Assembly: GCF_039539485.1 (NCBI RefSeq)
Contig: NZ_BAABDF010000007.1
Span: forward strand, 62,001 to 126,000
Direction: 5' to 3'
DNA from: Celeribacter arenosi
Lineage (GTDB): Bacteria > Pseudomonadota > Alphaproteobacteria > Rhodobacterales > Rhodobacteraceae
Length of the DNA stretch: 64,000 nucleotides
This document shows, one piece after another, positions 25,264 to 34,867 of the stretch; within the stretch, counting starts at the first letter, position 1; each line of letters begins with the position of its first letter. The position numbers and the translations under genes were made by a program. The notes under the pieces are model-generated. The model ran no database searches, was not told the origin of the DNA, and saw only the letters and a program-made list of their open reading frames with translations.

Positions 25264-25328
25264 TCGGACCAATGTCCGAACGGCGGATTTCCCGCCTATC
25301 GACAGCGGCCGGTGATGCCCGGCCACTG
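25264..25328 (-). promoter_or_regulatory. Three tandem hairpins between the giant protein gene and the VPEIS gene
   Basis: Inverted repeats: 25264-25279 (TCGGAC/GTCCGA, perfect), 25282-25296 (GGCGG/CCGCC) and 25303-25328 (ten-base arms, one mismatch). On the minus strand they lie after the giant gene's stop and before the VPEIS ribosome site. The last ends in TTT. They may terminate, attenuate or protect the transcript. Confidence 0.6.
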
Positions 25329-25345
25329 ACAATTCCTTAAGCCTT

Positions 25346-28300
25346 TTAGCACAGGCAATCGTAATCTTCGAACTCGATCGTCACGATGAACGGTTGGCGG
25401 TTGCTTGCGGTAGCACTGCCTGGATCGATGACCAATGCGACTTCGTCACCAACACCGGCGACAAAACCTTCGCCATTTGCAGTCGCATCCGCAAGGATCG
25501 ATTGAACGTTTGCATCAAGGCCGAAGCCCGGATCGATTCCGTCAAGGTAGCCAAGGTCTTCGCTATCGGTGAGCTCCCAGATCGCGCGCTGAACTTCCCA
25601 ACCGGTGAAACCGTTTTCCTCAAAGTCCTGGTTGACGATCCAGGTGATGAGGTCGACGTTCTCGGTGGCTGCCAGACCGTTGTAGGCGGATACTTGGTTG
25701 GCGTTGAAGCCGAGGCCTGTCGTTCCGAGCCAGTCGTCAAGGCAAAGAAGCGTACCTTCAAGAGTGGGCGACGTCGCGAGGTCTTCAGTAGAGGCAACAT
25801 TCTCGCGGTATGCGAGACAATAAGCTTCTTCGAACACGTATCCGTCGAAGAGCTCGCCAGCAGCGTCCACGATTTGAACGTCGAAGGTGAAGTTTTCAAC
25901 CGGCGCGACGAGATCGCTTTCTGCAACCTTATACGTGACAGAGCCTGTGGGCAGGGTGTCGCAAAGGCTCTCAACCGAGTTGGCATCGCCACAGAAGGTC
26001 ATTGTCAGCTCTGTCGCAGCTTCGAGTTCGCCATCGGAGACAGTGTAGGAAATGACCTCCACAGCTTCTTCGCCAATGTCGAGAGCGGCGTAGGCTGCTT
26101 CGCCATCGATGACCAATTCGCCTGCGACCAACGTGACAATCGTGCCCGCGCTTGTCGTGACCGAGTTGCCTTCGGTGATCGCTTGACCGTCGACCATCGT
26201 GATGGTCAGCGGTGTGCCTTCCGGGTCGCTGTCATTGGCCAGCACATCGACGGTCTTAGCTTCGTCCGCGCAGGTCATGGCTGCGTCCGGCTCTGGAGTA
26301 GGCGCATCGTTTTCGTCGATGAGGCCCGCATCCACGGTGAGGTTCGCTTCACCAATGGCCAGAGTGTAGGTGCCTGTAAGGCCCGTTGTGGTGTCGGCAT
26401 CGCTGTCGGAGGCGTCGTCACCGACGTCCTGCGAAGTGAAATCGAAACCGTCAATTTCCGAGAACCCAACGGAGTAGTTGCCCGCATCGAGGTTCTCGAA
26501 GAGGTACTTACCATCGGCGTCCGTTGTTGTATCCGTCACGAATACACCGTCTTCGTAGAGCGAAACTGTCACGCCCTCGACGCCGTCTTCGTCAGCGTCC
26601 TGCTGGCCGTCACCGTCGGCGTCAAACCAAACGGTATCACCCAGAGACGCTGTACCCGGATCAACGAGACCCGCGTCGATGTCGCGTTCCGCTTCACCGA
26701 TATCCAACGTGAACACGTCGGTCATGCCGCCCACGCCCGCGTCGGAGTCGTTGTTGGTCGCGTCATCCGCATCCGCACCGGCGGTGGTAAAGTCGAGGCC
26801 GGTTGCCGAAGCATCGAAGGTGATTTTGTAGTCGTCTGCATCCAGACCGGTGAAGAGGTACTGGCCGTTTGCATCTGTTGCTACGGTACCGATGACGGTG
26901 CCGCCTGCGGTTGCCAGCGTCACGAGGACACCTTCAACGCCTTCTTCACCATCGTCCAACACGCCGTTTTTGTTGGCGTCGAACCAGACGGTGTCACCGA
27001 CAGATGCCGTGCCCGGATCGACCAGACCTGCATCCACGGTGAGGTTCTCTTCGCCAATGGCGAGCGTATAGGTGCCGGTCATGCCGGTCGTTGCATCCGC
27101 ATCGCTGTCGGCTGCATCGTCACCGCCCACGTCCTGCGAGGTGAAATCATACCCTGTGGAAGATGCATCGAAGGTGACTTTGTAATCGCCCGCATCGAGA
27201 CCTTCGAAGAGGTATTTACCGTCCGCATCAGTGGTGGTGTCAGCAACGTAGGTGCCGTCCGCCGTCGAAAGCGTGACTGCAACACCTTTAACACCGGCCT
27301 CATCCGCGTCCTGAATGCCATCTTTGTCGGCATCGAACCAAACGGTATCGCCGAGCGATGCCGTGCCCGGATCTTCTACGCCTGCGTCATTGTCAGGGGT
27401 GTCTGCACCCGCAATCACAACGATGCCGGTGATTTGGGACATGTTGCCGCCCAGATCGATCGCGTCGCTGTCGATCGCATCGTCAGCGCCCACGTTTGGA
27501 TCAACCAAAGTGAGGCCGGAAACGTCATCGGTGAATTTCACGCCGTATGTGCCAGCCTCGAGATCACCAAAGCTGTAGTCGCCGTTGGAGTCTGTGTAGG
27601 TGGTGACGCCGGTGGCATTGCCATCCTGGTCGAGGAGCTCAACGAGAACGCCCGCAACGCCGGTTTCACCGTCGTCCACGTCGTTGTTGTTTTCATCCAC
27701 GAAGTAACGACCGGACAAAGAACCCAGAGCAGGCGCGTCGCCTTCTTTCCAGCAAAGATCGTCCACCGCGCCGGAACCGGCGAGATTGACCTTCATGACC
27801 GAAACGCCTTCGGCCTGCAGCATGACAGTCTGGATCGAATTGTTACCTGCCGCAGGGATTGCGACGGATTTGATCAGATTGCCGTCAACGTCGAACAGCT
27901 CGATCGTGCCGCCATTTTCTTCGATGTCGACGAGCTTGATGTCGTTCACGCCTGCCGGATTGTCGAATTCAAACGTGATTGTACCGCCGCCCGCGTTGTC
28001 GTCGGGGTCGGATGAATCGCCGTCTTCGGAGATGATGATCAGCTTGCCGAGGTTGGATGTCGCCAGATCATAGTCGCCGCCGGTCGGGTTCGCGCTGTCA
28101 AAGATCATCGCATCATTTGCGCTATCGGGCGCATCGCCCGCACGCTGAGCGGAAATCGTGATGCCGTCGAATTGTTCGGCAACGGTTGCGCCGCCTTCGA
28201 CTGCATTGAAGTCCTGCAGCTGGTACCCCTCGGGGCAGGCCTCGCCGTCTTGGCAAAGCTCGATTTTGTCGATCCGGACAAATTCGCCGCAGTTGCTATA

Positions 28301-29449
28301 GGCCACCAGTTTAACGGTGTCGCCTGTGTTCAACTGGATGTCGTCGAGCGTGAACTGGGTGAAGGAGCCGTTGTCATTGCCGGAACCGTCGCCGTTCTGG
28401 TTGAGAACGATCTCGCCCTGAAACGCGCCGTTTACATACACCTTGATCACGGAAACGCCGTCGTTTTCGTCCTGAGCAAAGAGGTTCAGGTCGTAGGTGC
28501 CGCTTGGGCCATCGAAGGTGGTCCAAAGTTTGCCGGAGCCACCGAGGCAGTCAATCTTTGCAAGCGAGCCACCGGAGGCCTGCGAGCCGGAAACAGTGTG
28601 GAAGCCATAGTCGGACATGTCTTCGGCTTCGATGACGATGCAAGTACCGCCGTTCGGCGTGCCCTCATCGACATCCTCAACGCAGACTTTGAGCAACTGG
28701 TAGGTTTCGCCACCATTGCCGTCTTCAACCTTGACCTTGACCTCATAGACGTTGTTGCCGCCCGCATCGGTCGGGGCTTCGTAGTCGGGCGCGGCTTTGA
28801 AAGTCAGCTCGCCAGTATCGGCGTCGATTTCAAATGCGGAAGCGTCAGCGCCGCCGGCAATAGAGAATGTAAGCGTGTCGCCGTCCGCGTCGGTCGCATT
28901 AACATCGATGACAAATGTGGTGTTCTCATCAATGCAAATGATGCCGCAATCGGGTTTGTCGGTGAAAACGGGCGGCGTGTTGGCGGGGACGTTGTCACCG
29001 GCGCCAAGGCAACGGTAGTCGACCCAGGAACCGCTCACGTTGCAGGACCCACCGACCGTGAGCGTGACGCCCGCGGGAGGAACAGCGCCGTAGAATGTGA
29101 AGTAGTCGTCACCGGTGCCGGGCGCGTTATACCCTTCGACCTCGATTTCGATGAGGTAGTAGGTTTTGCCATCGGAACCGTAGAGGACACGATAGTTTTC
29201 CGCATACATTTTCGCGCCGACACGGCCGCCATCGACAGATGCGTCCTGACCGTACTGGTCGCTGGACCTGTCGTCATGGTAACGGCTGTCGCCGGAGAGC
29301 GTGCCATCGTTGTCCCAGGTGGACATTGTTACGGTCGATGCCGCAGGCATTACAAATGTATCGTACTTGCCGATCGAGGTGTCGCTTCCGCTCAGCAGGT
29401 CTGCTTCGCGGAACGCGGTCCACTCGTACTTCTTATAAGTGTAGGTCAT
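25346..29449 (-). CDS. Giant repeat-rich acidic protein: cadherin-like, carbohydrate-binding-like and SdrD B-like domains
   Basis: 1367 residues, very acidic, with no signal peptide. In order: a unique N-terminal ~140 residues; a cadherin-like repeat (~150-250, NTPPVFTD, ITFSIAGGADASAFEID-like); a carbohydrate-binding-like segment (~260-395, VIEAEDMSDYGFHTV); a second beta domain (~400-570); four SdrD B-like repeats (~575-1044, SLGDTVWFDADKDGIQDADE type); a cadherin/VCBS-like domain; and a Cys-containing C-terminal domain with WEVQRAIWELTD, reminiscent of anchored surface proteins. It ends CLC. ATG 29449 is chosen because GAGG lies 8 bases upstream. A type I secreted surface protein is my inference; no RTX repeats are seen. 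Confidence 0.8.
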   Translation of the reverse strand: MTYTYKKYEWTAFREADLLSGSDTSIGKYDTFVMPAASTVTMSTWDNDGTLSGDSRYHDDRSSDQYGQDASVDGGRVGAKMYAENYRVLYGSDGKTYYLIEIEVEGYNAPGTGDDYFTFYGAVPPAGVTLTVGGSCNVSGSWVDYRCLGAGDNVPANTPPVFTDKPDCGIICIDENTTFVIDVNATDADGDTLTFSIAGGADASAFEIDADTGELTFKAAPDYEAPTDAGGNNVYEVKVKVEDGNGGETYQLLKVCVEDVDEGTPNGGTCIVIEAEDMSDYGFHTVSGSQASGGSLAKIDCLGGSGKLWTTFDGPSGTYDLNLFAQDENDGVSVIKVYVNGAFQGEIVLNQNGDGSGNDNGSFTQFTLDDIQLNTGDTVKLVAYSNCGEFVRIDKIELCQDGEACPEGYQLQDFNAVEGGATVAEQFDGITISAQRAGDAPDSANDAMIFDSANPTGGDYDLATSNLGKLIIISEDGDSSDPDDNAGGGTITFEFDNPAGVNDIKLVDIEENGGTIELFDVDGNLIKSVAIPAAGNNSIQTVMLQAEGVSVMKVNLAGSGAVDDLCWKEGDAPALGSLSGRYFVDENNNDVDDGETGVAGVLVELLDQDGNATGVTTYTDSNGDYSFGDLEAGTYGVKFTDDVSGLTLVDPNVGADDAIDSDAIDLGGNMSQITGIVVIAGADTPDNDAGVEDPGTASLGDTVWFDADKDGIQDADEAGVKGVAVTLSTADGTYVADTTTDADGKYLFEGLDAGDYKVTFDASSTGYDFTSQDVGGDDAADSDADATTGMTGTYTLAIGEENLTVDAGLVDPGTASVGDTVWFDANKNGVLDDGEEGVEGVLVTLATAGGTVIGTVATDANGQYLFTGLDADDYKITFDASATGLDFTTAGADADDATNNDSDAGVGGMTDVFTLDIGEAERDIDAGLVDPGTASLGDTVWFDADGDGQQDADEDGVEGVTVSLYEDGVFVTDTTTDADGKYLFENLDAGNYSVGFSEIDGFDFTSQDVGDDASDSDADTTTGLTGTYTLAIGEANLTVDAGLIDENDAPTPEPDAAMTCADEAKTVDVLANDSDPEGTPLTITMVDGQAITEGNSVTTSAGTIVTLVAGELVIDGEAAYAALDIGEEAVEVISYTVSDGELEAATELTMTFCGDANSVESLCDTLPTGSVTYKVAESDLVAPVENFTFDVQIVDAAGELFDGYVFEEAYCLAYRENVASTEDLATSPTLEGTLLCLDDWLGTTGLGFNANQVSAYNGLAATENVDLITWIVNQDFEENGFTGWEVQRAIWELTDSEDLGYLDGIDPGFGLDANVQSILADATANGEGFVAGVGDEVALVIDPGSATASNRQPFIVTIEFEDYDCLC
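26316..27730 (-). repeat. Four tandem SdrD B-like repeats inside the giant protein gene
   Basis: Units of about 345-358 bases with borders near 26660, 27018 and 27371. The three nearer the C-terminus are clearly alike at DNA level and share the DPGTAS[L/V]GDTVWFDA block; the one at 27372-27730 has diverged. Each unit carries an EF-hand-like DxDxDG stretch, so calcium binding is likely. Confidence 0.8.
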
Positions 29450-29873
29450 GTCCATTCCCTCAAAAAACCACAACAGGGCTTACGCCCAGAACACGCGTGG
29501 TCGGCATGAGATTCGGAAAACCGCAGCTCAAGCTCGCAAGGAAATGAAGTGGAATAATGGATCGCGCCCAGCAAAACGCGACAAATGTGTAGCAACCAAA
29601 ATGACCCGAACATCGGGCCACACCCCATCCACAAACAGCCCCCTCAGGCCTTTGAACTGCGCCGCCTCAGCAAACGGACACGCATGCGTGAGGGTAACCC
29701 ATTATTAAGGGATAGGTGTAGCCATTTTTTCTAAAATTAGGCGAAAATGGTCTTCTTTCAAGGCGACGCAGCGTCCGATACACGCGGGGGTTGTGCGCGC
29801 GCGGAAACAATCGGGTGAAATTCCAGAGGCTGTACACCGCGCGTGGCGTCAATCCAGCACAGTGAGTCGGGAA
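29450..29873. other. Long intergenic region upstream of the giant repeat protein
   Basis: 424 bases without a convincing gene. It holds the ribosome site of the giant gene and, at 29732-29761, an inverted repeat CCATTTT/AAAATGG around a 15-base AT-rich loop. A 61-codon frame on the minus strand (29667-29852) has no recognisable features. Promoter and leader of the giant gene are expected here, but I cannot place a clear -35/-10. Confidence 0.5.
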
Positions 29874-31292
29874 TTAGCTACGTGCGTAGACATCTTCGTA
29901 GCGAATAATGTCATCCTCACCGAGATAGGTCCCGGTCTGCACTTCGATCAGGACCATTGGCACTTTGCCGGGGTTCTCCATTCTGTGTACCGCACCCAGA
30001 GGAATGTAGACGGACTGGTTTTCCGAAACGAGCTTCACGTCCTCGTCCACAGTCACTTTTGCAGTGCCTTCAACGACGATCCAATGTTCGGAACGGTGAT
30101 GGTGGCTCTGTAGGCTGAGCGCCGCGCCGGGGTGGACGTGGATCCGTTTCACTTGGAACCGGTTGCCAATCACGAGGCTTTCAAACCAGCCCCAAGGACG
30201 GTGGTCTTTTGGAAAGGACTCCGCCTGCACCGCGGATTTGGCTTTGAGCGCTGCGACGGCCTTTTTGACATCTTGAGCGCGCGATTTATCGGCAATGAGA
30301 ACCGCGTCGGGCATTGCCACAGCGATGATGTTGTCGAGGCCGATCCCGACAACTTCCAACTGATCGGATTCAGAACGCAAAAGCGTGTCGTGGCATTCGA
30401 TCGCGGTGGCATGTCCGGACGTTGCCACGCCGTCTCCATCTGGACCGGATTCCCGCCAAACAGCGTCCCAGCCACCCAAATCGGACCACCCGGCGGCAAA
30501 GGGCACGACGCTCAGGTTCGCGGCCTTTTCCATGACGGCATAGTCGATGGAGATATCGTCAGCCTTCGACCATGCGGCGGGCACGAGCCGCAAAAAGCCG
30601 AGGTCGGCCTGCGCATTTTCATAGGCCTCGCGCACAGGCTCCAACAGGGCAGGCGCGTGGGCTTCAAAAGCTGCAATGATGTCTTTGGCACGGAACAGGA
30701 AAATCCCCGCGTTCCAGAGATGGCGACCATCCGCGACCAATTCCGCCGCTTTTTCTGCGTCCGGCTTTTCCACGAAACTTTTCAGCGCTGCGACTTCGAT
30801 CCCTTTGGGCTTTCCTTCGAGTTCCAGATAGCCATAGCCCGTTTCGGGATGTGTAGGTGTGATACCGAACGTGACGAGTTGCCCCGATTTCGCGGCCTCT
30901 GTTCCGGAGTCCACGGCGGCGCGGAAGGCGTCGGCATCGGGAACCACATGATCGGATGGCGCAACCAGCATCAGCGCATCAGGTCCCTCGGTGGCGGCAA
31001 CATGGAATGCAGCGGCGAGAACGGCAGGCGCCGTATTGCGTCCCTCCGGTTCGATCAAGATTGCGCCGGGGTCAATTGCAGCTCCAAGGAGTTGCTCCGT
31101 AACGATGAAGCGGAAATCGGAATTCGTCACAACGACTGGCGCACCATACCCTGCGCCCGAAAGCCGCTCTGCGGATGCCTGAAAGAGCGTTTTGTCACCA
31201 ATGAGCGGCGCAAACTGTTTTGGATAGGATTTGCGCGACAGCGGCCAGAGCCGCGTTCCGGAACCACCACATAGCAACACAGGCGTAATCAT
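29874..31292 (-). CDS. manC: Mannose-1-phosphate guanylyltransferase / mannose-6-phosphate isomerase
   Basis: Bifunctional GDP-mannose-forming enzyme of 473 residues. The nucleotidyltransferase domain starts ITPVLLCGGSGTRLWPLSRK, with FVEKP in the middle. The C-terminal ~110 residues are the cupin isomerase domain (LQSHHHRSEHWIVVEGTAKV). GDP-mannose feeds exopolysaccharide synthesis. ATG 31292 has AAGGA upstream; the frame running to 31388 is not homologous there. It lies about 200 bases beyond the rhomboid gene, on the same strand. Confidence 0.95.
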   Translation of the reverse strand: MITPVLLCGGSGTRLWPLSRKSYPKQFAPLIGDKTLFQASAERLSGAGYGAPVVVTNSDFRFIVTEQLLGAAIDPGAILIEPEGRNTAPAVLAAAFHVAATEGPDALMLVAPSDHVVPDADAFRAAVDSGTEAAKSGQLVTFGITPTHPETGYGYLELEGKPKGIEVAALKSFVEKPDAEKAAELVADGRHLWNAGIFLFRAKDIIAAFEAHAPALLEPVREAYENAQADLGFLRLVPAAWSKADDISIDYAVMEKAANLSVVPFAAGWSDLGGWDAVWRESGPDGDGVATSGHATAIECHDTLLRSESDQLEVVGIGLDNIIAVAMPDAVLIADKSRAQDVKKAVAALKAKSAVQAESFPKDHRPWGWFESLVIGNRFQVKRIHVHPGAALSLQSHHHRSEHWIVVEGTAKVTVDEDVKLVSENQSVYIPLGAVHRMENPGKVPMVLIEVQTGTYLGEDDIIRYEDVYARS

Positions 31293-31492
31293 CGTACTCA
31301 ATCCTTTTACATTCCTCATCGGCATAGGTTTTCCGTATTTAGCCTTGATTTCAAGTGCGCGAAACGCGCGGCGGCATCGATTCAGCATAGCGGACTATGC
31401 TTTTGGATCCTTTGCCTATTTTCTTGGTTACATGCGAAAAACATGTCGAAAGCATGACGATTGGACTGCACCATCGCGGTGCAAGTGGGTGT

Positions 31493-32182
31493 TTACTCGG
31501 ACGTATCATCTTTTGGCGTGATTTTTGGCGCCGGTTTGACGACCTGTCCGACCAGCCACCCCGCAATGAAGCCGCCCAGATGTGTTTCCCATGCAAGATG
31601 ATTGCGCATCACCCACCATAGCAGAATGTTGAAAAGCACCAGCGCCAGAACAGTTTGAGCCACAGGAAGCCAGCCAAGCCGCGACCTCTCGCGTCCCGAA
31701 AACTCCCACGCGAGCAGCGCGCCGATCAACCCGAAGAGCGCGCCCGATGCCCCCACCATTGGTCGCAATGAAGGAGCCAGAAGACCAAACCCGATCGCCC
31801 CCCCCAGTATCGAGAGGCCATAGATGATGGCAAAGGGGCGTTCGCCGACGCGCTCGATGACCACACGACCCAGAGACCAGAGTGTCAGCATGTTGACGAT
31901 GAGGTGCCCGGGACCGCCGTGCAAAAAGCCGTAGGTGAAAAACATCAAGATGGGTTGAAGGCCATAGTTCGGTGCCCAACTCCCCAGGAGCCCGGGCCAG
32001 AAGCCCGCGAACTCATAGGCCAGAAGTCGCATACGGGAGATCGGAATGAACCCCCAATCCGCAGCCAAAAGCACGCCTTCAATTAGACAACAAAGCGCAA
32101 TGAGCCCTATGAGAAGAGCAGGGCTCCGGTTTATTTGATCTTGACCGGATGTTTCCAAAGGCTTGGCAATATCATCGCGCAT
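31493..32182 (-). CDS. Rhomboid-family intramembrane serine protease
   Basis: A 229-residue polytopic membrane protease with the family's catalytic features: HGGPGHLIVN in the second helix (His88, His93, Asn97), Ser146 in GASGALFG and His201 in ETHLGGFIAG. It starts 7 bases after the TPR lipoprotein stop, so it belongs to the exopolysaccharide/TPR transcript. In other bacteria, special rhomboids (rhombosortases) cut C-terminal sorting tails; here the substrate is unknown and that role is only a hypothesis. Confidence 0.9.
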   Translation of the reverse strand: MRDDIAKPLETSGQDQINRSPALLIGLIALCCLIEGVLLAADWGFIPISRMRLLAYEFAGFWPGLLGSWAPNYGLQPILMFFTYGFLHGGPGHLIVNMLTLWSLGRVVIERVGERPFAIIYGLSILGGAIGFGLLAPSLRPMVGASGALFGLIGALLAWEFSGRERSRLGWLPVAQTVLALVLFNILLWWVMRNHLAWETHLGGFIAGWLVGQVVKPAPKITPKDDTSE

Positions 32183-32189
32183 CACTTTG

Positions 32190-34658
32190 TCAGTTCTCTG
32201 CTCCGGCCTCTGCTCCGGCCTCCGCACTGGCTCGCAGCGCCTGAAGCTGGGCTCGCGCGGTTTCGATCTGTTCGCGTTGATCGGCAGGGCCTGCCACGTC
32301 CAAAGTCAGCTCGAACTGGGCAATCGCTTCTTCCTTTCGCCCGAGCGCATTGTAGATCTCGGCGAGATGATACTGAACCAACGCGTCATCGGGAATGGAG
32401 CGCGCAGCGGCTTCGAGATAGGGAAGCGCGTCTGCGGACTGACCGCGTTTGTGGATGATCCAACCGTAGGTGTCCTGCATTTGAGCGACCGGAGATTCAC
32501 TGAAGCGGCGTGCAACCACCCAAGCCTTTTCAAGGCTGTCGGGATCGTCGCGATAGGTTGAGAGCATGCTCGCGTAGTTGTTGGCGATCACAATCGAGTT
32601 CGGGTTCTCGGCATACAGGGTTTCATAGATGTCGATGGCTTCATCGATTTGCCCGGCACGCTCAAGGAAGGATGCGTTTGCCCAAAGGAGGTTGGGGTCT
32701 TCGGGCAAAATCGCCAGCCCTTCTTCGACGACCGCGCGTGCGCCTTCGGGGTCTGCCTTGCGACCCATAATGCGAGACAGCTCCAACCAGATATCCGACC
32801 GTTCCGGCGCTGTTTTCAGGATATCGCGGTAGATGCCTTCGGCGGTGTCAACATTGCCTGCGACGGCTTCCGTGGATGCCAGAATCGTGCGCAACAGCGT
32901 GTCATCAGGTGCATCAGCCGAGAGATCGCGGGCCAATTGCAACGCCTGCTCGGTGTCGCCCGTCGCCAACCGCGCGCGAACCAGTGCGATTTTCGCGGAG
33001 ACGTCTGCATCCGCAGATGAGGCCAAGCCTTCAATGAAGGCAACAGCCTCCGCCGGACCGCTTTGTTCTGTGATCCGCGCGGCATCGAGCGAGTTTGCCA
33101 CACGCACCGCTTCAGGTGATCCAATACGGCGCAGAGTTTCTGCCACCGACTGTACGCGCCCGAAGTCTTCCATGGTGACATAGAGCGACCCGAGCGTGGA
33201 CAGCAAATCGAGGTTCTGCGGGGCAAGTTTCAGCGCGGGGAGAAGAATGTCCTCAGCGCCGATGTGATTGCCTTTGCCGATCAGCACCTGGGCGTAGCGG
33301 ATCGTTTCGATCGGTGCATTGCCCGAGGTTTCCACGGCCAGCGCGAGGAAGTCATTGGCGAGTTCTTGACGGCCGGCGCGGGCATATGCCTCTGCCATGA
33401 GGGACATCGCATCGGGGTCGTCCGGCTTTTGTTCCATTGCCGTGCGAAGCGCCGCGATAGCCCCATCGGTATCATCCGACTGGGTGAGCCATGCCGCCTT
33501 CATCTTCAAGGCTTCCGGATTTGTGGGGGCTTCGGCGAGGATTTCTTCGACGCGCGCGCGCGCACCCACTTCATTCCCCATTTGCGCGAGCATCTGTGCC
33601 AGAGCCACTTTGATCTGGCGTGTGTCATTAGATGGCTCACGACCTTCGAGAACTCCTTCGAGTGCGGCAATCGCCTCCTCTTGTCGACCAGCGGCAAAAT
33701 CAAAACCCGCGTCGAGCGTCACATAGGGGAGCGGATCCGCGCGGTCTTCGATCAGACGTTTCAGCTCGGCGCGCGCCGCTTCTTCGCCGCGCAGTTCAGA
33801 GATGAACCGCACGAGGTCCATGGAGGCGGCTGAGTTTTCGGGGTCAGCTTCTGCGAGATCGCGCAGAAAGCTTTCGGCTTTGTCGTTCTGCTGGCGGGAC
33901 AGATAGAACCGTACGAGCGTCGCTTTATTGGCTGTGTCGTCGGGGAACTGTTCAACCATCTCGATAAGGTGGGCTTCAACCCCGTCGAAATCGTTCATTT
34001 CATTGAGAATGCCGAGACGCTGGCGCCAGAAACGAATGTCTGTGCGGTCCCGTTCGAGCATCCAGTCCACGCCAGCCAGCGCGGTGGTCAGGTTCCCGCT
34101 GCGGATGTCGTCGTCGATAATGAGGTTTCGCAGCAGAAAGCTGTCGGGCAGTGACGACAAGAGGGATCGAGCCTTCGCCGCCTGATCTGAACGGCCCTCG
34201 GAATCTTGCGCAAGGATCGCGTTGCGATAGGCCTGAACGATGTTGAGCGCTTGGACGCGTTTGTTGTTCGGGTCCAGTTTGTAGGCCATTTCGGTATGGC
34301 GTTCGACCTCTTCCATATCACCGGCATCGAAGGCGATTTCTGCCAGGAACAAACGTGCTTCCAGGTCTTCGGGGAATTGCTCTGCCAAACGGAGGTATTG
34401 ACCGTAAGCGCCTCGTTTGTCGTTGCGCTGTTCGAGAAGGATCTTTGCCAGTGCATGACGGGCTTCACGGTGGCTGGCGTCCACTTTGAAAACATTTCGG
34501 AATTCAATGACGGCGCGGTCGTAGTCTCCGGACTCCATTAGGTTCAGACCGTTCTGGTAGAACTCAGCTGCCTTTTCTTCGGATGACTGGCACCCGGAGA
34601 GGGCAAGAAACGCACAAACAGCAAGACCCGCGGCCTTTGCAGACAGGTTGAAACTCAC
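32190..34658 (-). CDS. TPR-repeat lipoprotein, PrsT-like (exosortase/EPS companion)
   Basis: An 822-residue lipoprotein. A signal peptide ends in the lipobox LSGC (Cys23). The rest is a chain of about 20 TPR repeats, e.g. AAEFYQNGLNLMESGDYDRA and IYNALGRKEEAIAQFELTL. Such proteins (PrsT) accompany exosortase-linked exopolysaccharide loci and may form a periplasmic scaffold in export. GTG 34658 is chosen because GGAGGAG lies 7 bases upstream and the signal peptide begins there; the frame extends to 34745. Co-directional and coupled with the rhomboid gene. Confidence 0.88.
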   Translation of the reverse strand: MSFNLSAKAAGLAVCAFLALSGCQSSEEKAAEFYQNGLNLMESGDYDRAVIEFRNVFKVDASHREARHALAKILLEQRNDKRGAYGQYLRLAEQFPEDLEARLFLAEIAFDAGDMEEVERHTEMAYKLDPNNKRVQALNIVQAYRNAILAQDSEGRSDQAAKARSLLSSLPDSFLLRNLIIDDDIRSGNLTTALAGVDWMLERDRTDIRFWRQRLGILNEMNDFDGVEAHLIEMVEQFPDDTANKATLVRFYLSRQQNDKAESFLRDLAEADPENSAASMDLVRFISELRGEEAARAELKRLIEDRADPLPYVTLDAGFDFAAGRQEEAIAALEGVLEGREPSNDTRQIKVALAQMLAQMGNEVGARARVEEILAEAPTNPEALKMKAAWLTQSDDTDGAIAALRTAMEQKPDDPDAMSLMAEAYARAGRQELANDFLALAVETSGNAPIETIRYAQVLIGKGNHIGAEDILLPALKLAPQNLDLLSTLGSLYVTMEDFGRVQSVAETLRRIGSPEAVRVANSLDAARITEQSGPAEAVAFIEGLASSADADVSAKIALVRARLATGDTEQALQLARDLSADAPDDTLLRTILASTEAVAGNVDTAEGIYRDILKTAPERSDIWLELSRIMGRKADPEGARAVVEEGLAILPEDPNLLWANASFLERAGQIDEAIDIYETLYAENPNSIVIANNYASMLSTYRDDPDSLEKAWVVARRFSESPVAQMQDTYGWIIHKRGQSADALPYLEAAARSIPDDALVQYHLAEIYNALGRKEEAIAQFELTLDVAGPADQREQIETARAQLQALRASAEAGAEAGAEN

Positions 34659-34793
34659 GGAACCACTCCTCCGAATTATCAATGATGCGACCGATGTCGC
34701 GAAGCTTAGGCAATTTGCGCGCACACAGCCAGCCCTTGGCGGCATTGTTATGGCAATTCACAATAAAGTTCAGTCATTTCCGTGCTACAGGCC

Positions 34794-34821
34794 AAAAAAG
34801 AAAAAGACGGCCTAGGCCGCC
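34794..34821 (-). terminator. Rho-independent terminator of the sugar transferase gene
   Basis: On the minus strand, a GGCGGCC-TA-GGCCGTC stem (34806-34821, one wobble pair) followed by a T-rich tract (plus-strand A-rich 34794-34805). It lies just downstream of the sugar transferase stop. Confidence 0.85.
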
Positions 34822-34867
34822 CTTATCCGAATGATAATCCGTGTTCGAACGATCGCGAAGTGCGCGA

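Noticed and set aside
26316..27730. Possible CRISPR or satellite array because of regular repeats
   Set aside because: Repeats are ~350 bases, in frame, diverged, and encode SdrD B-like domains; no spacers.
25394..28015. 873-codon open frame antisense to the giant repeat protein gene
   Set aside because: It mirrors the Asp/Gly/Thr-rich codon pattern of the real gene on the other strand, has no recognisable domain or start signals, and the minus-strand protein has clear domains.
28172..29509. 445-codon plus-strand frame over the N-terminal part of the giant gene
   Set aside because: Same cause as above; antisense shadow with no motif.
29667..29852. 61-codon minus-strand frame in the gap before the giant gene
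   Set aside because: No ribosome site, no signal, no motif; residues look random.
31385..31483. Two small perfect hairpins (31385-31400 and 31467-31483) between rhomboid and manC genes
   Set aside because: Neither has a T-tract in the direction of transcription, and no function can be assigned. They are noted only as the content of that 200-base gap.
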